DNA from: Proteles cristata cristata
Taxonomy: Eukaryota > Chordata > Mammalia > Carnivora > Hyaenidae
DNA length: 64,000 nucleotides
Assembly: GCA_017311185.1 (NCBI GenBank)
Contig: JAESUZ010002383.1
Coordinates: 186,001 to 250,000, forward strand
Direction of reading: 5' to 3'
Shown here: piece after piece, positions 21,917 through 32,933 of the stretch
Position numbering within the stretch: the stretch's first letter is position 1
How the letters are laid out: every line of letters begins with the position of its first letter
Translations under genes and position numbers: made by a program
Notes under the pieces: generated by a model
Seen by the model: the letters and a program-made list of their open reading frames with translations, nothing else
What the model was told of the DNA's origin: nothing
The model's database searches: none

Positions 21917-23640
21917 AGAAGGAGGTAGGAAGACCAGGAACACTAGATCCTTGGAGAGAGGTAGCATCCTGCCTCTATGTTTAAAGCAAATATTTGTTTT
22001 TTCCTGAGGCGGAGTGGCCAACCCAGAGCAGCCTGCCCGGCAGAAGCAGAAATGGAAGGACCAAACACATCTTTTATGGAAGTCAGATAAATTTCATGCT
22101 CTTTAACATCGCCTCTGACTGTAGGCCTTTCTCAGAGGTCTGGCTCCCTCCCCAGTGGGAACAAAGAAGGAAAAGTGATTAAAGTTCCCTCAGTAATAGA
22201 CAGCAGGAGGCAATGGTCTTGGCGTCTTCTACAGAAGGAGAGAGAGTCCTTTAACAAGACTTGTGAGAGTTCTTTGAAGAAAAGAAGTTAAGACTCGCAG
22301 GGCTGGTAGAGGTCTGTCGTAACATTTGTTCATTTCCTCTACTTGCTTCGTATGGCTTCTTTGACTTCCTGCAATAGCGTCACCCTCTTCATTAAAATGT
22401 CTGCAATAAAAGAAAGAAAGTGAAGTTCAGCTCGCAGCTGAGCCAGGGGTCAGCGTGCTCTGCTGAGAGTCGGAGTGTTCAGAACTTGACTTTTATAAGG
22501 CAATCAAATGGATACTAATGATCACTAAATCCTGGGTCTGTGTGCGTGTAAGAAAGAGCCAGAGAGAATATGGAAGAATGAGTGAGTCCAGGAGAGTATT
22601 TGTTCTCTATGTTAGGTGGCCTAGGATTTAGGATGGCCAGATTTGCCTTTGACTTGATCCAGTGAACTGGCTAAACTGCCCCTCCACTCCCCGCTCCCCC
22701 CTCCCCCACACACACACCCAGGACCAAACCCCTGGACCTTTCCCTTCCTTTAAAGAAGAAAAAAGAAAAAAATAGGTTTGCAATCAGTATTCAGTCATTC
22801 TTATAACTAATAGGATTAGGGGCATTACAAAGGGATTTGAACAAGATAATTAGTTTACTGCTTAGTCGACAGTGGAGGAAGCAAAATCCTTCTGAGAAAA
22901 GGCAGACAAAATAGGTCAAAAATGTGTGGGAAATGGGGTAAGACCTCTCAACCAGGACTCTGATCAACTTGAACTTTATGAAAGGACTCCAGAGCCTTCA
23001 TTCATTGCTGCAGACTGTTTGCCTTTTTTTATTTATTTATTTTTTTAACTTGGCCACCAGAGGTGTGAAGGAAAGTGACTTACTTAATTTTAGAGCTAAT
23101 GGATGGTGTTCCTGGAGCCGGAGTATTCTGTTCCAAGGGCGTAAATGCAGCCTTTAAAGTACTTCTCACAACGTGACCGAAAGGGAATGTTTTGGAAAAT
23201 ATGAAGAGCTCTTATCAGGCATTTTGCAAGCTGGAAAGAATTACACAATTAAGAGAACTCTTTTAAAATTCCTGATTTTCTTGAATGGATTCATTACTTT
23301 TATTGGCCGTCCCCCGCCAAAAAAGTCTAGTAAACAGAAATGTGAGAGACATGTTCTATGCTTAATTGAAAGACTTGTTTACGTATCTGTGCTCTAACTT
23401 GGGCAGTTTTCGCTCTGGTAGAATATACTTAAGAAGAACCATTTTAATTTCTTAAAAATTACAAAAATTGTTTTTTTTTTCTTTTTATAGTCATGTTGCA
23501 TTCTCCCATCTCCTCCCTCTCTTCTTAAAAAACCGTGTTAGCAACTGTATAATTACTGTCTATGAATTAAAGAATACTTCCAAAGGAATAGTAGAAAAAC
23601 AATCCTGAGAGTATCTGTGTGTGTGGACACCATAAACTTT
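21916..23640. other. Intron sequence, no recognised element
   Basis: Includes a C-rich patch at 22679-22722. Otherwise nothing recognised. Confidence 0.5.
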
Positions 23641-23644
23641 ATTT

Positions 23645-23900
23645 AGTTTGTTTCAGAATCTTCCAGCAACCACTGGCCAAATCAAAGCCACCTTCATTGC
23701 CTGGCTTTGGCACAGCCTTGACTTATGGCTGGTAGAGGAAACAGTGGCTCCGTACAAGCGGGGCTTTTGTTATATACCGAGAGGCCAAGAAAGGCTAATT
23801 GACAAAAGAACCTATTGGGTGAGGGAAGCAGTTAAATACCAAAATGGCATGTTGTTAGCATGACATCATAATAAACTCAAATAAACAAGCCCAAATGTCT
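23645..23900. promoter_or_regulatory. Candidate conserved non-coding DNA (low-repeat block)
   Basis: Balanced base composition with no recognised repeat. Contains a CRE/AP-1-like TGACATCA at 23862-23869 and CAAATAAACA (forkhead-like) at 23879-23888. Inference only. Confidence 0.25.
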
Positions 23901-24025
23901 ATTTTCATATTCCCAGAGTTTGACTTGTTTATATTCTTTTTTCCTGTTTAGACAGAAAACACTACGTTCTTTGCATGTCACAGGAAAACGTCATGTTATT
24001 TCCCCTCCAAATATATGAAGCTGGG

Positions 24026-24242
24026 TTTTTAAATTTTTTTTTAACTTTTTAAAATTTATTTTTGAGAGAGCATGAATGGGGGAGGGACAGAGAGAGAGAG
24101 GGAGGGAGACACAGAATCCAAAGCAGGTTCCAGGCTCTGAGCTGTCAGCACAGAGCCTGACGTGGTGCTTGAATCCATGAACTGTGAGATCATGATCTGA
24201 GCCAAAGTCGGATGCTTAGTTGACTGAGTCCCCAGGCGCCTC
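24026..24242 (-). mobile_element. CAN-SINE, antisense
   Basis: T/A-rich tail, GAATGGGGGAGGGACAGAGA, AAAGCAGGTTCCAGGCTC, GAGATCATGATCTGAGCC, ending GAGTCCCCAGGCGCCTC. Confidence 0.95.
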
Positions 24243-24248
24243 TAAAGT

Positions 24249-24303
24249 TTTTTGGTTTTTGTTTTGTTTTGTTTTTGTTTTGTTTAGTTTTGTTTTATTT
24301 TTG
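24249..24303. repeat. (TTTTG)n low-complexity repeat
   Basis: TTTTG units with A interruptions directly after the SINE. Confidence 0.9.
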
Positions 24304-24309
24304 TCATCC

Positions 24310-25690
24310 TATGCTCAGTTTCTGGTTTAGTTTTAAGATGCAATTTGAAATTAATCTCTTAGGAAAAAAGAGAAGTACAAGACCATTTTGTATGGTTGAG
24401 ACAGTTACTCTCTGAACAGGGATGCGCAGTCGGCTAATGGACTCTTAACCCCAACTTTCCTCTTCTGGCAGAAGGAGGACCTTTGTTAATTTATCTGTAA
24501 TTTATCCGCCTCTTTCTCATTTACTCAAAGATGCTTCATACAGTGTGATGGATTTTCAGTGATTGGTACTCATCTTTAATTATTGTGAATGATGCACATG
24601 TTTGGAAGGTAAAGCTCCTTGAATAACTAACTCTGACTAAAAATCATTGTACTAATAGATGGTTTCAGATAGAGGTTTTCTTAAATTTCACCTAGGACCC
24701 ACGACACCAAGTAACTACCTAAAATATAAAATGAATTAAAAGAGCTATTGATTATCTTGGCTATATAGCCGTGTTTTAGACTTGGAGAAGTATCAATATG
24801 AAGAAGAACAGTGTTCCTAAACTTCAGAGAAAGGTCATCTGGAGAAGGCAGATCTGACCTTGGAAAGAATGTGCACAGACGAGAATGCACACAGAGGGAT
24901 GGAAGGAAGTGGAATGTAAATTGAGGGAAGGAAAAGCTCTTGCAGGAGCTGGGATTTGAGATCATTGGACTTCGCCATTAAAATGAGAAAAAAAAAAACT
25001 TGCAGTTAGGGATGGATGGGTGGGAGCCTCGGGAAAATCTTGAGCTTGGTGATGAGGAGAGAGACATGCTCAGTAACTGTTGGACTGGATCCTAGATGTA
25101 TGGAATCTGGAGGAAAGAAGTGGAAGGTAGGATGGACTAATTAGAGCAGAAATCTTTCAGAGATGCTACTCTGTTTGGATTGGAGAACTACTTTCCAGCT
25201 TTGGAGAAAGGCATGACTGTGAGGTTCATGTTTAACAACAAGTAATATTAGACTTAGATATTAGTTGTATTAGAAGCTTTCATTTTGGGACTGAGGTGTA
25301 GAGACTTAAATTGGAGCTAGAAGGTCTATTTAGGAAACTAATATTATCGTCTAGGTGGAAAGTTGAAAGGCTTGATGGAGAGAAATGACTATAAAAATAG
25401 AAACAAGTTTACGGATGCATGGAACATCTTGAAATTATATAAATTCTAAAAATGGAGAACATATCACATACAGAGTTGTGTCTCCCACATAATTCCTTAC
25501 CCTTGTAAAATGAACATGTTCTCATATTATTATTCTTGAAATTGTTCATTTTTATTATTATCTGATAGCATTGAAGTATAACTTACACATTCTGTCATCT
25601 GCTAGTAGATGTAACTTTTTTTTAAAAAAGTACCTTGAAAAACACATATACCCATAAAAATTTTGGCTGCATTGCTCATTATTTTTTTGG
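24310..25690. other. Intron sequence, mostly unrecognised
   Basis: Purine-rich in the + strand around 24780-25420, possibly very old LINE sequence. TAGCATTGAAGTATAACTTA at 25567-25586 resembles an antisense L1M 3' end. Not firm enough to call. Confidence 0.4.
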
Positions 25691-25699
25691 GCTAGGTTC

Positions 25700-26010
25700 C
25701 TGAGATCATTCATTCATTATTGCACTCATTAGTTATAAGTAGCACTGTGTGCAGCTTTTTGCTAGAGAATGGATTATAAATGTTCTCTGGAGTCTAAGAC
25801 ATCACAGTTTCTATTTGGTATGACAACCAAGAGGCCATGCATACCACAGATACTGACTGATCTCTGCATTCAAGGAACTATTCTGGACTCCACCTAGAGG
25901 AAAGATGAAAAACATATGGTCCTGGACTTGAAGGAGTTTACGGTTTAGTTTAGTGTGACAGTATCAATTCCACACCGAAATGAGGATGGCATGGAGAATA
26001 AATGCTTAGG
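25700..26010 (-). repeat. L2-like LINE fragment (antisense), diverged
   Basis: TCATTCATTCATTATTGCAC, then GGACTTGAAGGAGTTTACG, then AGAACAGTGCTG in the order of an antisense L2. Confidence 0.4.
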
Positions 26011-26078
26011 GCTTTCGAGAACAGTGCTGAAAAACTGTAATTAAGTGAATGTGGTTCAAAGAACAAATGCCGTAAGAT

Positions 26079-26288
26079 ATTTTTTTTTTTTTATAGGAGA
26101 GAGAGAGAGAGAGAGACAGCGTGAGCAGGGGAGGGTCAGAGAGAGAGGGAGTCACAGACTGAAACAGGCTCCAGGCTCTGAGCTGGCAGTCAGCACAGAG
26201 CCCGACGCGGGGCTCGAACTCACGAACTGCGAGATCATGACCTGAGCGAAAGTCGGACGCTTAACCGACTAAGCCACCTGGGCGCCCC
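26079..26288 (-). mobile_element. CAN-SINE, antisense, young
   Basis: TTATAGGAGAGAGAGAGAG, GCGTGAGCAGGGGAGGGTC, GGCAGTCAGCACAGAGCCCG, CGAAAGTCGGACGCTTAACC. Perfect 11-bp duplications TGCCGTAAGAT at 26068-26078 and 26291-26301. It shares subfamily marks with the copy at 12380. Confidence 0.97.
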
Positions 26289-26507
26289 ATTGCCGTAAGA
26301 TTTTTGAGAAGTGGCTAAGCATCGTCGACTGGTTGTGTCAACCACTGGAGTGGTTGAGAGGGTCACTCTGAACTAGGTCTGAAAAAGAAAAATAAAGCTA
26401 TGCTATCACTTAGTGTACGACAGGATGGAGGGAAGTTTACATGGAAGAACATGATTAAAATCTTAGAAAGGAGCCAAGGAATTTTTTATTTGAAGAATAA
26501 TAAGAGA

Positions 26508-26796
26508 GGGTCACCTGCGTGGCTCAGTAGGCTAAGTGGCCGACTTCAGCTCAGGTCATGATCTCACAGTTCGTGGGTTTGAGCCCCGCGTCAGGCTCTC
26601 TGCTTACAACCAGAGCCTGGAGTCTACTTTGGGTTCTGTATCTCCCTTTCTCTCTGACCATCCCTTGCTCACACACTGTGTCTCTCTCTCTCAAAAATAA
26701 ATACACATGAAAGGAAGGAAGGAAGGAAGGAAAGAAAGAGAGATAGAGGGAGGGAGGGAGGGAGGGAGGGAGGGAGGGAAGAGTGGAAAAAGAAGA
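26508..26796 (+). mobile_element. CAN-SINE, sense, with GGAA-expanded tail
   Basis: GGTCACCTGCGTGGCTCAG, GGCTCAGGTCATGATCTCAC is replaced here by AGCTCAGGTCATGATCTCAC, then GAGCCCCGCGTCAGGCTC, CTCTCAAAAATAAATACACA. The tail is a GGAA/GGGA microsatellite. Perfect 15-bp duplications AAGAATAATAAGAGA at 26493-26507 and 26797-26811 enclose the microsatellite. Confidence 0.97.
26710..26780. repeat. (GGAA)n/(GGGA)n microsatellite
   Basis: GGAAGGAAGGAAGG passes into a GA stretch and then GGGAGGGAGGGAGGG. All purine on the + strand for about 80 bp. Confidence 0.95.
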
Positions 26797-26856
26797 AAGA
26801 ATAATAAGAGATTGATCCTAACTTGATCAGAGAATTATACATGATGTACTCTTGAC

Positions 26857-27223
26857 TAAATGTTAGTTTCTCCTTCAGAAATTCATATGTTGAAGCCCTA
26901 AACCAGTGCTATTGTATCAGGAGGCCGGGCCTTTGGAAGATAATTATGTTTAGGTGAGGTCATCAGGGCAGCACCCCATGATGATATTAGTACCCTTAAA
27001 AGAAGAGGAAGAAACACTCAAGCTCTCGTCTCTGACATGTGAGGAAGGATGTAGCAAGAAGCCAGTCATCTGCAAGCCAGGAAGAAAGCTTTCACTGTGA
27101 ACTCAATCTCTGGACAACACGATTTGGATATCTCAGCCTCCAAAAGTGTGGGGAACAAATGCCTCTTTATTAAGCCACCTGGTGTATGGTATTTTGCTAT
27201 AGCAGCCTAAGCAGACTAAGACA
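26857..27223 (+). mobile_element. MaLR-like solo LTR (MLT1/MST type)
   Basis: AATTCATATGTTGAAGCCC, GGCCGGGCCTTTGGAAG, GGTGAGGTCATCAGGGCAG, CTTAAAAGAAGAGGAAG, CTGCAAGCCAGGAAGAAAGC, ATCTCAGCCTCCAAAAGTGT, AGCAGACTAAGACATG. This is a nearly complete LTR without an internal region. Confidence 0.75.
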
Positions 27224-27315
27224 TGAAATCATAGATATAAACAAATAGGTAAAAATGGGTTGTGGCATGCCTGGAAGATCAGGCTAAATGTAACATTTAG
27301 TCAGTGAAGAGTGTA

Positions 27316-27520
27316 GGGGTGCCTGGGTGGCCAGTTAAGTATCTGACTCTTGATTTCAGCTCAGGTCATGACCTCACAGTTGGTGACATCAAGCCCTGCA
27401 TGGGGCTCTTCACTGACAGCATGGAGCCTACTTGGGACTCTCTCTCTCCCTCTCTTTCTGCCTCTTTCCTGCTCAGGCACACCCTTTCTGTCAAAAATAA
27501 AATAAATAAATATTTTAAAA
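27316..27520 (+). mobile_element. CAN-SINE, sense, older subfamily
   Basis: GGGGTGCCTGGGTGGCCAG, GACTCTTGATTTCAGCTCAG, AAGCCCTGCATGGGGCTC, TGTCAAAAATAAAATAAAT. The head has a short deletion. Confidence 0.93.
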
Positions 27521-28104
27521 AGTTGACCAGTATATAGATTTTGTACAGCGATCGGAAATTCGATTTGCTGGCCATTTGTAGGATAGCTAGGAAAAGAGGA
27601 AAAAGAGTAAGATACCCCAAAGTTGCCAAAAATAGTTGCGAGTTAATAAAGGTGTGGATTATAGAGTAAATTGAAGAGATGAATGCAAGACAGTCTGCTT
27701 GAATGAGTACATACATGAACATATTTCAAGTACCTGCTTTGTACCAGGCTGTTGGCCGTGCTTCTTACAAAATTTAACTTACTGAGTTCAACCTTGTCTT
27801 CTTTGTGTACTTAGAACCTTTTAACTCCTTTTAAACATTCAGATCATAAAAACCTGATGTTGTGAGACTCTATATTAGGAAAAACCATTTTCCAGGGTAC
27901 AGGATCCAGTATTCACATCAACAAGATGATCTCCCTCCACAAAAGGTCTATTAGTCTCTCCAATGTCATACAACCTGTGAAACTATCGAAGTAAAAATTA
28001 TGTGTTTGCTGGGCAGGCAGTACTTCAGCATATGTGTCTGACCTTCTTTCCTTCCATCATATTTCCATCCCTAGAGCCCTTCTATATGGAAAATCTGGAG
28101 TCCT

Positions 28105-28116
28105 TTCAGGTAAGGG
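28105..28116 (+). promoter_or_regulatory. Candidate recursive (ratchet) splice site
   Basis: TTTCAG directly followed by GTAAGG (junction 28109|28110), with CT-rich sequence upstream at 28042-28084. See findings. Confidence 0.25.
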
Positions 28117-28337
28117 CCAGCAGATGATGTTTTTGTTTTTGTTTTGAGTTTATGGAATTTCCTGGATTCGGGGATGCCCTGAGTCTCAAGACCACAGTGA
28201 TATGAAATCTCTGAAAGCATCTACCTTGACACTGAGAGAGTGGCTTGCTCATTGGTATTACATTCCTTTTCTGAATATTCCATTTCTGATTTTATGGACA
28301 TGAAACAACAGATCACATCAAGTCATTTGCTTAGATT

Positions 28338-28566
28338 GGGGGATCTGCAAACTATAGCTTATAAAACGAACCTGCCCTTTACCTGGTTTTATAAAGAAAA
28401 CTTAATTGGCCTATAGCCACACCCATTTTATGTCTGGTCTATGGCTATGTCCTCATTAAGACCAGGAATGGAGTGTGGGGTAGTTGTAGCAGAGATCATG
28501 TGGCCTTCAAAGCCTAAGGTATTTACTATCTGGCCCTTCGTGAAAAAGTTTGCTGACCCTTGCTTT
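28338..28566 (+). mobile_element. Non-autonomous hAT-type DNA transposon, old
   Basis: Left end GGGGATCTGCAAACTATAGC and right end AAAAGTTTGCTGACCCTTGC form imperfect terminal inverted repeats around GCAAACT/AGTTTGC. The inside carries ATAGCCACACCCATTTTATG, TCTGGTCTATGGCTATG and AAAGCCTAAGGTATTTACTA, a familiar mammalian element of about 230 bp. Exact family name not given. Confidence 0.75.
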
Positions 28567-28714
28567 AGATATAAAATAATTGTGCTGCACTCTGTTGGCT
28601 GTGATCTATAGTATTTATATTCATGAAAAACTACTTTCTTTGTAAAAGTGGGCAAAGTCTAAAAACTAGGGAGAATGTGAGATACAAGCCACTGAATCAC
28701 CAAGTTTACCAACA

Positions 28715-28800
28715 GGGATTAATGAGATGACACATGTAAAATATCGAGAAAATCGCCTAGAATGCAGTAAGCCCTTAAACCATGTTATTGTTTTTGTCTC
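28715..28800 (+). repeat. MIR SINE 3' part (sense)
   Basis: GGGATTAATGAGATGACACA, GTAAAATATCGAGAAAATCG, CCTAGAATGCAGTAAGCCC. Confidence 0.6.
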
Positions 28801-28869
28801 ATTCACTTAGTTATCTCATGAAGTTCTAAAACTTTCAATTCTCTAATGACTCCCAAATTGATATCTCTA

Positions 28870-29900
28870 GCCAGGATCTGATCTCTGAATCGTAGTCATG
28901 TCCCACCCTCCATCTCCATTTGGATATCTGAGAGGCAGAGTCTCCATCTTAACACGTGCAAAACTGACTTCCTCGTCCTGCCTCCATAAAGGGCTTCTCC
29001 TGTGAATTTTCTCTTCTCTTTAATGGCATCCTCTGTTTGCTCAAGTCAAAAAACCAGGGGTCATCCTTGATTTATCTCCTTATTAGTACAGACCCCGTAT
29101 TCAATCCTAAGGCAGACTCTGTTAGCTCTGCCTCCAGAGCATAGCCAAAATCTTACTACTTTGTATCATCTCCACTGTCTGGTCAATGCTGCTTACAGCA
29201 CTCACTAGGTTATCAGAATAACTTCGTAAAGGATCTTTCTGCTTCCACTTTACCTCTTTTTGTATGATTTTCCAAACAGCAACTAAGTTATTCTATTTAG
29301 AGCATAATTAGAGCACATCGCCTCCTCTGCTCATAACCTTGCAATGGCCTCCAAGCAGCCTATAGGTCCATTACTATGAGGCTGCCAGCCCCTGCCTTAT
29401 CTTAGTCTCTCTCTGACTTGACAGCTGATCATCTGATTTCATTGGCTGCAGTCTCACCCTGCTCATTCTGATCAACAACAGTTGTCCCCTCATCATTATC
29501 GCACTATGTCAGTAATATGTCTACCTCAGGGCCTTTACACTGGCTATACTTTCTGTCTGTAATGTTTTCCCCTCAGTTAGTTACATGGCTTGCTATCTCC
29601 TTCATGCGGTTTGTAAATCTTTTTTTTTCCTTAAATTGTCAATGCCAACAAAACTATATCAAGTTTTGTTCCTTCAGTTCCTTGCTTCAGATTTAACTTC
29701 CTCGCTTTATTTTTCTCCATAGAGTTTATCATCTGACATACTACATTGTTTACTTATCTTACATTTTCTGTCTTATGTCACTAGAATGTTAACTCTTCAT
29801 AGGTTAAGTCTTATTAATAGCTGTTTCCCCAGAAATAAAGCAGGGCTCTGTACACTAACACACAAAAAAAGTGCTTAATACATATTTGTTGGATAGCTTG
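28870..29900 (+). repeat. L2 LINE, about 1 kb (sense)
   Basis: Ordered L2 marks: CAAAACTGACTTCCTCG, TGCTCAAGTCAAAAAACCAG, GGGTCATCCTTGATTTATC, CATAACCTTGCAATGGCCTC, CAGGGCCTTTACACTGGC, TCATCTGACATACTACATTG, ACTAGAATGTTAACTC and the terminus TTAATACATATTTGTTGG. Many stops, long dead. Confidence 0.8.
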
Positions 29901-29924
29901 TTATTTCTTTATCATTTTTAAGGT

Positions 29925-30038
29925 TACCATTTATTGAGTATTAACCATAGCAGGGCTAACTCAGGGCCAGTGCTGAGATATTATTTTTATCTTACAGATG
30001 AGGCTGCTAGAGGTTAAGTGACTTGTTCTAAGCCAGTG
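29925..30038 (-). repeat. MIR SINE (antisense)
   Basis: CATTTATTGAGTATTAACC, TTTTTATCTTACAGATGAGG and AGAGGTTAAGTGACTTG. It abuts the next LTR. Confidence 0.8.
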
Positions 30039-30494
30039 TATTAGTTCGCTAGCACTGCTGTAAAAAAGTATGGCAAACTAGGTGGCTTAACCAACATAAA
30101 TTCACGCCTTGCAGTTCTGGAGCCTGAAAGTCCAAGGTCAAGGTGTGGGCAAGGCTGGTTCTTTCTGAGGGTTGTGACGACCAATCACTTCTATGCCTTT
30201 CACCTGGCTTCTGCAGTTCTCAATCATTGGCAGCCCTTGAATCTTAGAATAATCTCCCCGTCTCTGCCCTCACCTTCAGGTAGCATTCCACGGGGTCTAT
30301 CTGACTTTGTGTCCAAATTTCTCCTTTTTGATAGGATACCAGTCACATTGGATTAGAACTCACTCTAATGACCTCCTTTTAATTTGATTACTTTTGTAAA
30401 GACACTGACTCCATATTAGGTCATATTCTGAAGTACTGGAAGTGAAGATTTCACCATGTGAACTTGAGGGGAACCCAGTTCAACCTGTAACAGT
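30039..30494 (-). mobile_element. MaLR-like solo LTR (MLT1/MST type), antisense
   Basis: TGTATTAGTTCGCTAGCACT, AAACTAGGTGGCTTAACC, GCAGTTCTGGAGCCTGAAAG, CCAAGGTCAAGGTGTGGGC, ACTCACTCTAATGACCTCC, GGTCATATTCTGAAGTACTG, CAGTTCAACCTGTAACAG. It is the same family as the LTR at 26857 but opposite in orientation, about 3 kb away. Confidence 0.8.
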
Positions 30495-30992
30495 CGTGCA
30501 TTTCATTAGCAGAGGGGCTTCGATTCAAACTCGGATTCCAAAGCTCACAATGTACTAATATCTGAATCCATATGTGTATTTAGCGATCTTTATTTAATGC
30601 CTACCTCATTCTGCAGACTCTGGGAGGAACTATAGATAAACAGAGGTTAGCCTCGGCCCTTGAGGAGCTTACTCCATAGCAGGAGAGTAAAGCATAAAGT
30701 GAAGAACTGTGGCTTAAAAACACCCAGAATGCAGTTCAGCTGCCATTTTTAATTGTGTAGAGTTTTCCGTCTATTAGGTTTATTTTGCCAAAGCCTTCTA
30801 ATGAAATAGTTCCACCATTTAATTCAATTTTCAGTGGGATTGCCAGAAGTTCAATTAATTGATAAAAGTTCCAGCTATGAGATTTTGCTTTGGAAAGTAG
30901 TCTGCCATATCTTTATATACCATTAAATTCAATCATATGCTTGTCACCCTGGTAGAACATCTTGATACACTTGAAGAAACATAGTAGTGGAA

Positions 30993-30993
<1 letters not shown>

Positions 30994-31030
<37 letters not shown>
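30994..31030. repeat. (CA)n microsatellite
   Basis: About 18 CA units followed by ATATAT. Confidence 0.97.
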
Positions 31031-31036
<6 letters not shown>

Positions 31037-31837
31037 TTGTCAGTACTACACTGTAAGGTTTCCAAATACAAATGTTAGCATGATTGAGTTATACCAATCC
31101 ATCATTAGGTTGCATCTCCCTGGAGTTGAAACTACACCTGAACTTGGCAAGGATACATCATCCCAAGTCAGAGTGGGAACCATGTGTCAGTCTCCCGAAG
31201 AAGATATATAGTCTTGTGTACTCTTAGGATTGGAGATGCTTATGTTGCAGACTTTAAATCAATTTCTGAAACCTTTCTACAGATGTTGACTGCTGCAGGT
31301 CTGTAAAGAGCATAGAGTATTGTGAGCTGTAGCTGAGACACACAGCCTAAGAACAGGCTGAAATATGGGGGCAATAGAAAACAACACAAGAATAAAACAG
31401 GGACTGCACGAAATTTGTTGAAATGATGTCCCTGACACAACATTACCTCTGAAGTTGGAGTGGCCATTTTCTCAGATCGACGCAGAATCCTTGTGGTTTT
31501 TAAATTCTAGAATACTACCTTATTCTAGACCGTATTACTTTATGGGGACCGCATTACTTGATGGGGATTGCATTTGTTTGTAACGTGTGATATATACTGA
31601 TAATTAGATATCTTTCATTTTTTAAATGTCCCACTAAAGTGTATTTAATCCTCCTCTAATACTGGGGAGTGGGGGAGGCATATTTTTAGCAGATTTCCTA
31701 GTGAAGGAATCAGAATGCCCAAAGTCAATCCTTTATGGGGCATTTTAACTTTTTTGAACATCTGAACACATATTTTCCCTTCAATTGAAATTGTACCCCA
31801 CACCTGATCTGACTTTGCATTGATAAGACTTTTTATA
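31031..31837. other. Intron sequence, no recognised element
   Basis: No gene or repeat recognised. Confidence 0.5.
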
Positions 31838-32056
31838 AAATTTAAGTTTTATTTATTTTTGAGAGAGGGAGAGAGAGAGAGAGAGACAGAGTGCGAGCCT
31901 GGGAGGGGCAGAGAGAGGAAGACACAGAATCTGAAGCAGGCTCCAGGCTCTGAGCTGTCAGCACAGAGCCCGACGCAGGGTTTGAACTCATAAACCGGGA
32001 GATCATGACCTGAGCCGAAGTCAGATGCTTAACCGACTGAGCCACCCAGGTGCCTC
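31838..32056 (-). mobile_element. CAN-SINE, antisense
   Basis: TTTTATTTATTTTTGAGAG, (GA)n, GAGGGGCAGAGAGAGGAAG, GAAGCAGGCTCCAGGCTC, ending GAGCCACCCAGGTGCCTC. Confidence 0.95.
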
Positions 32057-32529
32057 CAATAACTTTTTGCTTAGAAGCACAGTAGCATTATTTGCAAATG
32101 GTTGAATCTTCCATATATTTAAAAAACCCTCTTCATAAACAGCAAACTTGAAATTAATAGACAATGTGATCTTAATATAGATTAACCCCTCAATAAAAAC
32201 CTGGTGAAAATCTGGTGTCTGGTGTGTCAAAGTGGGGGAGGGGTGGCTGTGTCCTGGCCCAGGGTAGAGACTGTTCTCTTGTGAACTGAATTTTATATCA
32301 TTCAGTGATGCCCTTTTTCCCTTACATCTTGTGCCCCGTGCACAGCTAACCATTTCCTTAAATCTTGCAAAGAGTTTTCAATCTTTTGTTTGAATTTGCC
32401 TCAGATGCACAATTTTAATGTAGTCAACAGTATGCATGTGTTGGCTTACTTCCTTCCAATATGTATTTGCTCCAAAATAATTGCTGAAGATCATTGCTGG
32501 TACCTGGATACCATGCTTCTCTCATCCAA

Positions 32530-32692
32530 ACACACACTCACTCTCTCTCCCCACTTCTCTTTCTTTCTGCCCTTCTGTTTCTCTTTCTATTTCTCTGTCT
32601 CTTTCTTTATTTCTCCCTTTCCCCCACTCTTTTACTTATACACACGTGTGCACACACGTGCATACACACACACATACACACACACACACAAA
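32530..32692. repeat. CT-rich tract followed by (CA)n
   Basis: Mixed TC/TTTC run to about 32630, then CACACGTGTGCACACACGTG and (CA)n to 32692. The overlapping serine/leucine-rich and histidine/threonine-rich frames here are products of the repeat. Confidence 0.9.
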
Positions 32693-32933
32693 TTCCCCTT
32701 TCTGTCTCTCTGAGTTCAGGGCATTATAGCCTTTGAGATTTGCTTGGAAAAGTGTAACTTCCAAGCCGAAGAAAAGCTTTTTAAAAGCTGCTCACAAGTC
32801 ACTCACTGATAATTCCCTTGTAGGTGATCAAACATTCCATACAACAGCCTAAAACTTTATTTTTAACCATATAGTTTCCATTCTACATGGATCATAAGGT
32901 ACTTTGTTATATATTAAAAAAAAGGGTCGCCTG

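Noticed and set aside
26710..26780. Regularly spaced repeats as a CRISPR array
   Set aside because: Contiguous microsatellite without spacers, in a mammalian genome.
30039..30494. Paired LTRs as an intact endogenous retrovirus with the LTR at 26857
   Set aside because: The two are in opposite orientation, differ in divergence and have no gag, pol or env-like frames between them.
32390..32736. Three overlapping frames in the CT/CA tract
   Set aside because: Simple-sequence products without domains.
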